Positions 6,916 through 13,490 of a DNA stretch of 13,763 bases are shown one piece after another. The notes beneath the pieces were generated by a model that did not search any database, was not told the DNA's origin, and saw only the letters and a list, made by a program, of their open reading frames with translations. The stretch is from RGIG1828 sp045592485. GTDB taxonomy: Bacteria > Bacillota > Clostridia > UMGS1810. Where the stretch lies: the NCBI GenBank assembly GCA_045592485.1, contig JAZNUS010000185.1, forward strand, positions 1 through 13,763, written 5' to 3'. Numbering within the stretch: the first letter of the stretch is position 1; the number at the start of each line of letters is the position of its first letter. A program made the translations under genes and the position numbers.

Positions 6916-7995
6916 TTATTTTTCAGATATCTTTGCTGCAGCATCGAGCTGTGCCTGTTTCTTTTCATTAAAACGCTTTCTCATAAGCTTGTATAGTCCG
7001 AATGCGATACTCAGTGCCACAAGCAGCAAAAGTGCGGCAACATACGCTCCCTGTTCGAGAACCAAAACAGCACTCAGACCCAGTATTGTTGCAATGCAGT
7101 AAAGAATTGCAACAGTTTCCTTTTGGGTGAAGCCGTTGTCAATGAGTCTGTGATGAAGATGTCCGCGGTCGGCACCCATAATGGGTTTGTGATTCCATGC
7201 ACGCCTTACAATTGCAAAAACAGTGTCGAAAATGGGAAGTCCGAGTATGAGGAAGGGAACAATGAAAGAAATGATTGCATAGCCCTTGAACAAGCCCTGA
7301 ATGCATATTACCGAAAGCATATACCCCAAAAACTGTGAGCCTGTGTCTCCCATAAAGATTTTGGCAGGGTTGAAGTTGTAGGGGAAAAATCCCAGACATC
7401 CGCCTGCCAGCGCGGCAGAGATAATTGCAACATTCTCTTCCCCTGCAAGAATTGCAATGAAAAAGAGTGAAAACGATGCAATTGACGACACTCCAACCGC
7501 CAGTCCGTCGAGACCGTCAATGAGATTCACTGCATTGGTAATTGCCACAATCCATATTATTGTAATCGGAATACTTAAAAATCCAAGCTCAACAATGCCT
7601 GTGTCAACAATAAACGACGGCACACTGATGGCAGAAATCCGCACATTATGAACCACAGCAATGACAGCCGCAAGAAGCTGCGCCCCAAGCTTTATAAGGG
7701 CACTGAGCTGTTTTACATCGTCAATTATGCTTACACCGACAATGATCAGTGCTCCTATGATGATACCTCTGAGTTGTTCGTCAATGGGATTGGCAAAACA
7801 CAAAAGAGAAATGAGAAATCCGTAAAAGATTGCCAGACCGCCAAGTCGTGGGATTGGTTTTTTGTGAACACGGCGATCATCGTTCGGCACATCTATTGCA
7901 CCTATTTTATATGCAAGATTTTTAACAAGAGGAGTTGATGCCAGGGAGATTGCAAATGCAACTGAAAAGCATAAAATCAAATTCTGTATATTCAT
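6916..7995 (-). CDS. tagO: Undecaprenyl-phosphate GlcNAc-1-phosphate transferase (TagO/WecA type)
   Basis: 359 residues with many hydrophobic helices, a polytopic membrane enzyme of the MraY/WecA family. It transfers GlcNAc-1-phosphate from UDP-GlcNAc to undecaprenyl phosphate on the inner face of the membrane. Visible motifs are the D-D pair at 92-93 (S-I-I-D-D-V-K), N-A-V-N-L-I-D-G-L-D-G-L-A (154-166), N-P-A-K-I-F-M-G-D-T-G-S (209-220) and D-R-G-H-L-H-H-R-L (276-284). The last motif is diagnostic of the WecA/TagO branch rather than MraY. The ATG at 7995 follows a GAGGAA ribosome site. The C-terminal tail (about 338-359) is charged and alanine/lysine-rich. The gene lies 16 bases after trpS and 37 bases before wecB, consistent with one transcript. 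The exact end polymer cannot be told from this window. Confidence 0.93.
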   Translation of the reverse strand: MNIQNLILCFSVAFAISLASTPLVKNLAYKIGAIDVPNDDRRVHKKPIPRLGGLAIFYGFLISLLCFANPIDEQLRGIIIGALIIVGVSIIDDVKQLSALIKLGAQLLAAVIAVVHNVRISAISVPSFIVDTGIVELGFLSIPITIIWIVAITNAVNLIDGLDGLAVGVSSIASFSLFFIAILAGEENVAIISAALAGGCLGFFPYNFNPAKIFMGDTGSQFLGYMLSVICIQGLFKGYAIISFIVPFLILGLPIFDTVFAIVRRAWNHKPIMGADRGHLHHRLIDNGFTQKETVAILYCIATILGLSAVLVLEQGAYVAALLLLVALSIAFGLYKLMRKRFNEKKQAQLDAAAKISEK

Positions 7996-8011
7996 TTTTA
8001 TTCCTCACAAT

Positions 8012-9007
8012 TTATCTGTCTATGTATCCAAGCTTACGATGAACCTTGCGCATTGTCTTGGACGCAAGATATGATGCACGCTTTGCACCTTCTGTGTAAA
8101 TCTGATTAATGTAGTCTTTGTTTTTGCAAAGGTCTGCATATCTTTCCTGCATTGGTCTGAGCTCTTCAATAACAGCTTCTGCAACTCTTTCCTTTAAAGC
8201 TCCGTAGCCTTGTCCTTCAAATTCTGAAAGAGAAGCTTCAACGGTCTGTCCGGTAACGGCGGAGTAAATATTTAAAAGATTGTTAATGCCGTCCTTGCCC
8301 TCACGGTATGCAATTTCGCCCTCTGAGTCGGTTACGGCGCGTTTGAATTTTCTTCTTATGGTGTCGGGGTCATCGAGAATTGAAATAAATCCGTTAACAT
8401 TAGGATCGGATTTGCTCATTTTTGAAGTTGGATCCTGAAGACTCATAATTCTTGCCGCCTCTTTGGGAATGTAGGGTTCGGGAATTTTGAACACTTCTCC
8501 GTACACCCCGTTGAAACGGTTTGCGATGTCTCTGCAAAGCTCAAGGTGCTGTTTCTGGTCAATTCCCACAGGAACGAGGTCAGTCTGATAAAGAAGAATA
8601 TCAGCAGCCATAAGAACAGGGTAGGTGTAGAGACCTGCATTGATATTGTCTGCGTGTTTTGCAGATTTATCCTTAAACTGTGTCATGCGATTAAGCTCGC
8701 CCATGTAGGTGTAGCAGTTGAGAATCCACGAAAGCTCCGCATGAGCACTGACATGAGACTGGAAAAACACAATGTTCTCCTCGCCGTCAATTCCGCAGGC
8801 AAGATACTGTGTGAGAAAATCCATACATCTTTTTCTCAGTGCGGCACTTTCCTGACGCACGGTTATGGAATGAAGGTCAACAACCGAAAAAATGCAGTTG
8901 TAGTCGTTCTGAAGATTCACCCAGTTTTTAAGTGCACCGAGATAGTTGCCGAGGGTTATGCAGCCTGTGGGTTGAATCCCTGAAAAAATAATTGGTTTAT
9001 CATTCAT
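8012..9007 (-). CDS. trpS: Tryptophanyl-tRNA synthetase
   Basis: 331 residues, the usual length of the bacterial class I enzyme, which charges tRNA-Trp in the cytoplasm. The N-terminal nucleotide-binding signature is S-G-I-Q-P-T-G followed by T-L-G-N-Y-L-G-A (18-25), the HIGH-type motif. K-M-S-K-S is intact at 196-200. Also typical are the stretch Y-P-V-L-M-A-A-D-I-L-L-Y-Q (129-141) and the motif V-G-x-D-Q-x-Q-H (147-154). The start ATG at 9007 follows AAGGAG at 9017-9022. Only 55 bases separate it from manA, too little for a T-box leader, which many Firmicute trpS genes carry; a promoter-like sequence occupies that gap. Its position among sugar and envelope genes is probably operon convenience rather than a functional link. 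Confidence 0.97.
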   Translation of the reverse strand: MNDKPIIFSGIQPTGCITLGNYLGALKNWVNLQNDYNCIFSVVDLHSITVRQESAALRKRCMDFLTQYLACGIDGEENIVFFQSHVSAHAELSWILNCYTYMGELNRMTQFKDKSAKHADNINAGLYTYPVLMAADILLYQTDLVPVGIDQKQHLELCRDIANRFNGVYGEVFKIPEPYIPKEAARIMSLQDPTSKMSKSDPNVNGFISILDDPDTIRRKFKRAVTDSEGEIAYREGKDGINNLLNIYSAVTGQTVEASLSEFEGQGYGALKERVAEAVIEELRPMQERYADLCKNKDYINQIYTEGAKRASYLASKTMRKVHRKLGYIDR

Positions 9008-9032
9008 CTTAGGTTACTCCTTATTTTGTATA

Positions 9033-9060
9033 AATATAATGAATAAATCTGGTTTGTCAA
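9033..9060 (-). promoter_or_regulatory. Probable internal promoter before trpS
   Basis: On the minus strand, a perfect TTGACA (9060-9055) stands 16 bases from TATATT (9038-9033), immediately after the manA stop. Transcription would start near 9026, just ahead of the trpS ribosome site, giving a very short leader. It would let trpS, tagO and wecB be expressed independently of manA. Confidence 0.6.
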
Positions 9061-9062
9061 AA

Positions 9063-10019
9063 TCATTCAAAGCTTCTGAGCAGTTCAAGTCTTCCTGAAA
9101 CAGTGTATTCATCAATTGCCGCAGGAATAAAGAAGCTGTCGCCGGCTTTGATTTCATATTCAATGCCATGGCAAGACAAAGCTCCGCTTCCTTCGGTGCA
9201 GATAAGCATCTCGAAACGGTTTTCTTTTGAAAATGTTGTTTTTGTTCCGATAACATATTTTATAACCGTGAAGTATTCACAGGTTGCCAGAAGCTGACTC
9301 TTTGTTCCGTTTTCATCGCAGACCGGTTCACCGGTGCTCCCTGATGCATTAAAATTGTAATTGGTTGCTGCCACTGCTTTTTCAATATGCAATGGACGAA
9401 GGTTTCCGTCCTTGTCCTTGCGGTTGTAGTCATACACACGGTAGGTTGTGTTGGAGCTTTGCTGAATTTCTGCAATAACAAGCCCTTCGCCTATTGCATG
9501 AACAGTGCCCGAGGGAATAAAGAAGGAATCGCCTTTTTTAACAGGAACAAAATTCAGAAGATGCTCCGGATTGCCCTTTAAAAGAGCCTCTTCAAATTCC
9601 TTGCTGCCGACTCCGTCCCTGAGACCATATACAAGCTCAGCACCGGGCTTTGCATCTATAACATACCACATCTCAGTTTTACCAAGCTCGCCGTTTTCGT
9701 ACTTTGCGGCAAATTCATTGTCGGGATGAACCTGAACCGAAAGCTTTTTGTTGGCGTCAAGAAGCTTTACAAGAAGAGGAAATGTGTCCGCATCGGATTT
9801 TCCGAGCATTTCTTCGGGATTGGAAAAAATAACCTCACTGAGAGTTTTTCCTTTATGTACTCCGTTTTCAACAAGGCTCATGCCGTCGCGATGACAGGAG
9901 ATTTCCCAGCTTTCGGCAGCAAATCCGTCGGGGATGGGTTTTTTAAACATTTTTTCAAGGGAATCTCCTCCCCACAGATATTGCTTGAAAACAGGTATTG
10001 TCTTTATTGGATATATCAT
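9063..10019 (-). CDS. manA: Mannose-6-phosphate isomerase, class I
   Basis: 318 residues, matching the short Firmicute form of the enzyme (about 315 residues in Bacillus). It interconverts mannose-6-phosphate and fructose-6-phosphate in the cytoplasm. The cupin zinc site is visible as Q96 and H98 in V-Q-V-H-P-D, E116 in K-T-E-M-W, and H174 in P-S-G-T-V-H-A. The N terminus (Y-L-W-G-G, 14-18) and the I-Q-Q-S-S-N-T-T-Y-R-V-Y-D-Y stretch (185-198), with its conserved arginine R194, are also family hallmarks. The ATG at 10019 follows only a weak purine-rich ribosome site. It is the first gene of the minus-strand operon. It may feed GDP-mannose synthesis or mannose use; no phosphomannomutase or guanylyltransferase gene is in the window to decide. 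Confidence 0.95.
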   Translation of the reverse strand: MIYPIKTIPVFKQYLWGGDSLEKMFKKPIPDGFAAESWEISCHRDGMSLVENGVHKGKTLSEVIFSNPEEMLGKSDADTFPLLVKLLDANKKLSVQVHPDNEFAAKYENGELGKTEMWYVIDAKPGAELVYGLRDGVGSKEFEEALLKGNPEHLLNFVPVKKGDSFFIPSGTVHAIGEGLVIAEIQQSSNTTYRVYDYNRKDKDGNLRPLHIEKAVAATNYNFNASGSTGEPVCDENGTKSQLLATCEYFTVIKYVIGTKTTFSKENRFEMLICTEGSGALSCHGIEYEIKAGDSFFIPAAIDEYTVSGRLELLRSFE

Positions 10020-10058
10020 ATTCTTTTCTTTCCCTTTCGCAAAAACGCATTATGGATA

Positions 10059-10087
10059 ATCATACCACAAAACTCTTCAAAAGTCAA
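10059..10087 (-). promoter_or_regulatory. Sigma-A promoter of the manA-trpS-tagO-wecB operon
   Basis: On the minus strand, TTGACT (10087-10082) and TATGAT (10064-10059) are 17 bases apart. The leader to the manA ATG is about 33 bases. It is divergent from the SpoIID-gene promoter, with about 60 bases between the two -35 boxes. Confidence 0.8.
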
Positions 10088-10146
10088 ATAATTGGTTCTA
10101 TATTTCTCTTATTTCATCATCTTTATGAGAAAAAGCGTATATGCTC

Positions 10147-10175
10147 TTGAAAAATCGGCAGAATTGTGTTATTAT
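10147..10175 (+). promoter_or_regulatory. Promoter of the SpoIID-domain gene and queA
   Basis: TTGAAA (10147-10152) and TATTAT (10170-10175) are 17 bases apart. Transcription would begin near 10182, ahead of AAAGGAG (10191-10197) and the ATG at 10207. This placement also rules out an upstream in-frame ATG at 10141, which would lie before the transcript starts. Confidence 0.72.
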
Positions 10176-10206
10176 TAATAAATACTGTACAAAGGAGAAG
10201 TTTTTA

Positions 10207-11559
10207 ATGATTAAAATATATAGATTTCTGTTTTTGTCATTGATTGCAGCAATGGCAATTATCATACCTATGTCTGCTTCGGCTCTTGACCCGAAATATG
10301 AAACAGTGAAAATAGGAGTGCATTACGGCACCGGTGCAAAAGCCTCGGTTGAAATCACATCAGACTCAGGATTCAGTGCCGGCTATATGGACGGCGGCAC
10401 TTTTGTGCCACTTTATTCTTTTGCAGAAACCTATTTTAATGTTACCCCCACGGGAAGCTCTTCTTCAATCAGCATAAACGGAACCCACTACTATCTTACG
10501 GGCGGAAATTTTGCTTTTGCCCCCGTAGGCGGAATTGTAAACATCAACGGCTCTGCCTATCGTGGCGGTGTGGAATTTATTCCCGATTCAAACGGAAAGC
10601 TTACGGTAATTAATTTTGTAAACATCAATGACTACATAGCCGGAGTTGTGGGCAAGGAAATGAGTCCGTCGTGGCCCATAGAAGCCCTTAAGGCTCAGGC
10701 AGTCTGTGCAAGAACCTACACCCTCACAACCTGGAACAAGCACTCTCACCAGGGCTTCAATCTTTGCGGAACACAGGACTGTCAGGCGTATCTTGGAATG
10801 TCAGGTGAAAGCGAATCCACCATAAGGGCTGCAAGGGAAACCCTTGACCAGGTGGCAATGTATGGTTCAAAAATCATAGAAACTCTTTATTCCTCGTCTC
10901 ACGGAGGCTCCTCCGCTTATTCAAAATATGTGTGGGGAAGTGATTTGCCTTATCTTGTTGCAGTTGAAGACAATTTTGAGGCAGGCACAGGTAATCCTAA
11001 CGAAAGCTGGACGGTTACCGTCACAAAATCCGACATAGAATCAAAGCTTTCGGCAAAATCAATAAACATAGGCTCAGTTGTTGATATGAAGGTTACCGGA
11101 GCCGATGAATACGGCAGAACCTTTGAGGTTACCATCTACGGTACGAACGGAACCTATGTTCTGAAAAATGACAGTACAAGAACATTTTTCGGTCTTAAAA
11201 GTCAGAAATATTCAATTGCTCCGTCAAACGGCACACCGGCAGGGCCTGCATTGCCCGCTGACACAATCGGAATTATGCCGAATTCCCAGTTCAAGGCATC
11301 GGCTAGCTTTCTGGAAGCTATGAAAATATTCCGCTCACGGACTGAAGGCTCTGGTCTTTGGGAGGGAACAGTGTCCGCACCGACAGCTCCCGCTTCTCCC
11401 GCACCTTCTCAGACTCCCTCCGACCACTACACTCTCACCGGCAGCGGCTGGGGACACGGTCTCGGTATGAGTCAGTACGGAGCAAAGGGCATGGCAGCTC
11501 TGGGCTACAGCTATGTTGACATTATTGAGCATTACTACAAGGGTGCAACCGTAAAATAA
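10207..11559 (+). CDS. Secreted SpoIID/LytB-domain protein, probable peptidoglycan lytic transglycosylase
   Basis: 450 residues from the ATG at 10207. Residues 1-26 form a signal peptide: basic start, hydrophobic core, and S-A-S-A before a probable cut at 26/27. The SpoIID domain runs from about 115 to 340. Its core K-E-M-S-P-S-W-P-I-E-A-L-K-A-Q-A-V (150-166) holds the presumed catalytic glutamate E151, and C187 and C192 fit the metal site of the family. S-S-H-G-G (230-234) is also typical. A low-complexity Ala/Pro/Ser linker (about 391-405) leads to the closing motif G-W-G-H-G-L-G-M-S-Q-Y-G-A (414-426). The linker and a long insertion make it larger than SpoIID itself, so it may be a vegetative or wall-associated paralogue that cleaves stem-less glycan strands. 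It is co-directional with queA, 24 bases apart. Confidence 0.88.
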   Translation: MIKIYRFLFLSLIAAMAIIIPMSASALDPKYETVKIGVHYGTGAKASVEITSDSGFSAGYMDGGTFVPLYSFAETYFNVTPTGSSSSISINGTHYYLTGGNFAFAPVGGIVNINGSAYRGGVEFIPDSNGKLTVINFVNINDYIAGVVGKEMSPSWPIEALKAQAVCARTYTLTTWNKHSHQGFNLCGTQDCQAYLGMSGESESTIRAARETLDQVAMYGSKIIETLYSSSHGGSSAYSKYVWGSDLPYLVAVEDNFEAGTGNPNESWTVTVTKSDIESKLSAKSINIGSVVDMKVTGADEYGRTFEVTIYGTNGTYVLKNDSTRTFFGLKSQKYSIAPSNGTPAGPALPADTIGIMPNSQFKASASFLEAMKIFRSRTEGSGLWEGTVSAPTAPASPAPSQTPSDHYTLTGSGWGHGLGMSQYGAKGMAALGYSYVDIIEHYYKGATVK

Positions 11560-11583
11560 CATCGAAAGGAATGTGCAATAGCT

Positions 11584-12609
11584 TTGAAAACAAGTGATTT
11601 TTATTATGATCTTCCTGAGGAACTGATTGCTCAGACCCCTCTTGCCGACAGGTCATCATCAAGACTTCTCGTTCTTGACAAAAAAGACGGAGAAATTACT
11701 CATTCAAATTTTTATAATATAAAAAACTACCTGAAAAAAGGTGATTGCCTTGTGCTTAACGACACAAAGGTTATTCCTGCAAGGCTTATCGGTGAAAAAG
11801 AGGGGACAGGAGCAAGAGTTGAATTTCTTTTGCTTAACCGCAGGAGCGAGCGTGAATGGGAGGTTATCCTCAAACCGGGGAAAAAATGTAAGCCCGGAGT
11901 GAGAGTTTGTTTCGGAGGCGGAAAGCTTGTTGCCGAAATAAAGGAAACCGTAAACGACGGCAACCGCATAGTCACCTTTGAATATGACGGACTTTTTGAA
12001 AATGTTCTCGACGAGCTTGGTGAAATGCCTCTTCCGCCCTACATTACCGCAAAGCTTGAGGACCGCGACCGCTATCAGACTGTGTATTCAAAGAACACGG
12101 GCTCTGCCGCCGCACCCACCGCAGGACTTCATTTCACCCGTGAGCTTCTTGATGAAATCCGCGGCATGGGTGTTGAAATTGCCTTTGTAACTCTCCATGT
12201 GGGGCTTGGAACCTTCAGACCGGTTAAGGTTGATGATGTGGAGAATCACAAAATGCATTCCGAGTTTTATGTTATCGACGGAGAAACTGCCGAAAAAATC
12301 AACAGAGCAAAGAGGGCAGGGGGAAGAATTGTTTCAGTTGGAACAACTTCCACAAGAGTCCTTGAAACTGTTGCCGATGAAAACGGCATAGTTTCGGCAT
12401 CGAGCGGTTGGACAGACATATTCATTTATCCGCCCTACAAATTCAGATGTGTTGAAGCACTCATTACAAATTTCCATCTTCCGGAATCTACTCTTCTGAT
12501 GCTTGTCAGTGCTTTTTCGTCAAAGGAAATTATTATGAATGCTTACAGCGAGGCGGTTAAAGAAAAATATCGGTTTTTCAGCTTTGGCGATGCGATGTTT
12601 ATTGTTTAG
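11584..12609 (+). CDS. queA: S-adenosylmethionine:tRNA ribosyltransferase-isomerase
   Basis: 341 residues, full length for the family. It adds the cyclopentene ring precursor to preQ1 at position 34 of tRNAs with GUN anticodons, the penultimate step of queuosine synthesis. The start is a TTG at 11584: the first residues (M-K-T-S-D-F-Y-Y-D-L-P) align with QueA N termini, and no ATG or GTG in frame lies nearby. The ribosome site AAGGAA (11566-11571) is 12 bases away, rather far, so translation may be modest. Motifs include N-D-T-K-V-I-P-A-R-L (59-68), A-P-T-A-G-L-H-F-T (about 177-185) and H-V-G-L-G-T-F-R-P-V (about 205-214). It is read with the SpoIID-domain gene. The tgt gene that commonly follows queA in clostridia is absent here. 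Confidence 0.96.
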   Translation: MKTSDFYYDLPEELIAQTPLADRSSSRLLVLDKKDGEITHSNFYNIKNYLKKGDCLVLNDTKVIPARLIGEKEGTGARVEFLLLNRRSEREWEVILKPGKKCKPGVRVCFGGGKLVAEIKETVNDGNRIVTFEYDGLFENVLDELGEMPLPPYITAKLEDRDRYQTVYSKNTGSAAAPTAGLHFTRELLDEIRGMGVEIAFVTLHVGLGTFRPVKVDDVENHKMHSEFYVIDGETAEKINRAKRAGGRIVSVGTTSTRVLETVADENGIVSASSGWTDIFIYPPYKFRCVEALITNFHLPESTLLMLVSAFSSKEIIMNAYSEAVKEKYRFFSFGDAMFIV

Positions 12610-12639
12610 CAGCACTCTAATTTAAGATGATGGTGTCCG

Positions 12640-12673
12640 AAATGACTTGATTTCAAGCCATTTTTGATTTTTA
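12640..12673 (+). terminator. Possible weak terminator after queA
   Basis: AAATG-A-CTTGA and TCAAG-C-CATTT form an 11-position stem with one A-C mismatch and a two-base loop, followed by an interrupted T-rich run. The stem is AT-rich and the tail is broken by GA, so the call is tentative. It lies 30 bases after the queA stop. Confidence 0.4.
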
Positions 12674-12723
12674 GGTCCTTTTACCGGAAGATGAAAAATC
12701 GGCAAAAATGGTGCATCAAGCAT

Positions 12724-12782
12724 ATAAACATCGACCCGATGTTACAATTTACAGTTCTTTTTTACCCACATAAACATCGACC
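12724..12782. promoter_or_regulatory. Direct repeats upstream of hicAB, possible operator
   Basis: The 13-base sequence ATAAACATCGACC occurs twice in the same orientation, at 12724-12736 and 12770-12782, 46 bases apart. The first copy extends into a palindrome, AACATCG-acc-CGATGTT (12727-12743). The second ends 30 bases before the hicA -35 box. HicB proteins with a ribbon-helix-helix tail bind repeated or palindromic sites at their own promoters, so an autoregulatory site is plausible but unproven. The sites are upstream of the promoter rather than over it. Confidence 0.4.
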
Positions 12783-12812
12783 ACCCGAAATTTATAAAAT
12801 TTTTGAAAACTG

Positions 12813-12841
12813 TTGCATTTTGTGTAAAAACTGTGTATAAT
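12813..12841 (+). promoter_or_regulatory. Promoter of hicAB
   Basis: TTGCAT (12813-12818) and a perfect TATAAT (12836-12841) are 17 bases apart. Transcription should begin near 12848, just before the GAGGTGG ribosome site (12851-12857), giving a very short leader to the hicA ATG at 12862. Confidence 0.75.
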
Positions 12842-12861
12842 AATATTGCAGAGGTGGTATA

Positions 12862-13038
12862 ATGAAACAAAGAGATTTGGTTAACAAACTCATAGCAGCT
12901 GGATTTTCTTTTGAACGACACGGAGGAAATCACGATATATACCGGCGAGGTTCAGAGATTGAAAAAGTTCCTCGCCATAAAGAAATAAACGAAAAACTCG
13001 CAATAGCAATTTTGAAGAAATGGAGGATTGAATTATGA
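12862..13038 (+). CDS. hicA: HicA-type mRNA interferase toxin
   Basis: 58 residues, a normal size for HicA, a double-stranded-RNA-binding-domain-fold ribonuclease that cuts mRNA without needing the ribosome. The protein reads M-K-Q-R-D-L-V-N-K-L, then A-G-F-S-F-E-R (13-19), then the signature H-G-G-N-H-D-I-Y (20-27). H24 is the expected catalytic histidine, followed later by V-P-R-H-K-E-I-N-E (about 36-44) and a terminal helix. Nothing is missing, so the toxin looks active. The ATG follows GAGGTGG (12851-12857). Its stop overlaps the start of hicB by the ATGA arrangement (13035-13038), which implies coupled translation and is the usual hicAB order. Confidence 0.93.
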   Translation: MKQRDLVNKLIAAGFSFERHGGNHDIYRRGSEIEKVPRHKEINEKLAIAILKKWRIEL

Positions 13039-13454
13039 TAAAGGCTTATCCGACAATTTTTACAAAAACTAATGACTGTTATTTGATTGAGGTGCCCGAT
13101 TTAGAAATCATTACTGAGGGAACCGATATGGAAAATGCTATTTATATGGCACGAGATGCAATTTCGATTACACTTGTTTCGTTGGAAGAAAACAATGAAA
13201 CAATACCCAAACCGTCAGATATTAATAATGTAAATGTATCGGCGGGAACGTTTGCAGAATATGGAAAAGGCTTTGTTTCTATGGTTGATGTTGATACTAA
13301 AGAATATAGACGAAAAATTGACACCAAGGCAGTGAGGAGAAATGTATCCTTGCCAAGTTGGTTAAATTATGAAGTAAATGAAGCCGGAATAAATGTATCA
13401 CAATTTCTGCAAGATGCATTGGTTGAAAAGTTGAATATTCAGCCAAGACGATAA
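13035..13454 (+). CDS. hicB: HicB-type antitoxin with ribbon-helix-helix tail
   Basis: 139 residues. The N-terminal half (about 1-70) has the HicB partial RNase H fold pattern: Y-P-T-I-F and C-Y-L-I-E-V-P-D-L (15-23), then a helix containing A-R-D-A-I (39-43). The C-terminal part, R-R-N-V-S-L-P-S-W-L (101-110), then G-I-N-V-S-Q-F-L-Q-D-A-L (118-129), is a typical ribbon-helix-helix DNA-binding domain. The protein should bind and inhibit HicA and repress the shared promoter. Base composition of the pair looks more AT-rich than that of the neighbouring housekeeping genes, consistent with horizontal gain. The family A element begins 36 bases after the stop. Confidence 0.93.
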   Translation: MIKAYPTIFTKTNDCYLIEVPDLEIITEGTDMENAIYMARDAISITLVSLEENNETIPKPSDINNVNVSAGTFAEYGKGFVSMVDVDTKEYRRKIDTKAVRRNVSLPSWLNYEVNEAGINVSQFLQDALVEKLNIQPRR

Positions 13455-13490
13455 ACGGTGATATATATATGAGTTATCGTTGCGTATGGT

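Noticed and set aside
6879..6968. Thirty-residue N-terminal extension of WecB
   Set aside because: It overlaps the tagO stop region and lacks family similarity, and the ATG at 6878 has a clear AAAGGAG and begins with the usual M-I-K-V-M-S-V-F-G-T-R-P-E.
10141..10206. Longer start for the SpoIID-domain protein
   Set aside because: It would place extra residues before the signal peptide and begin upstream of the predicted transcription start. The ATG at 10207 has a strong ribosome site.
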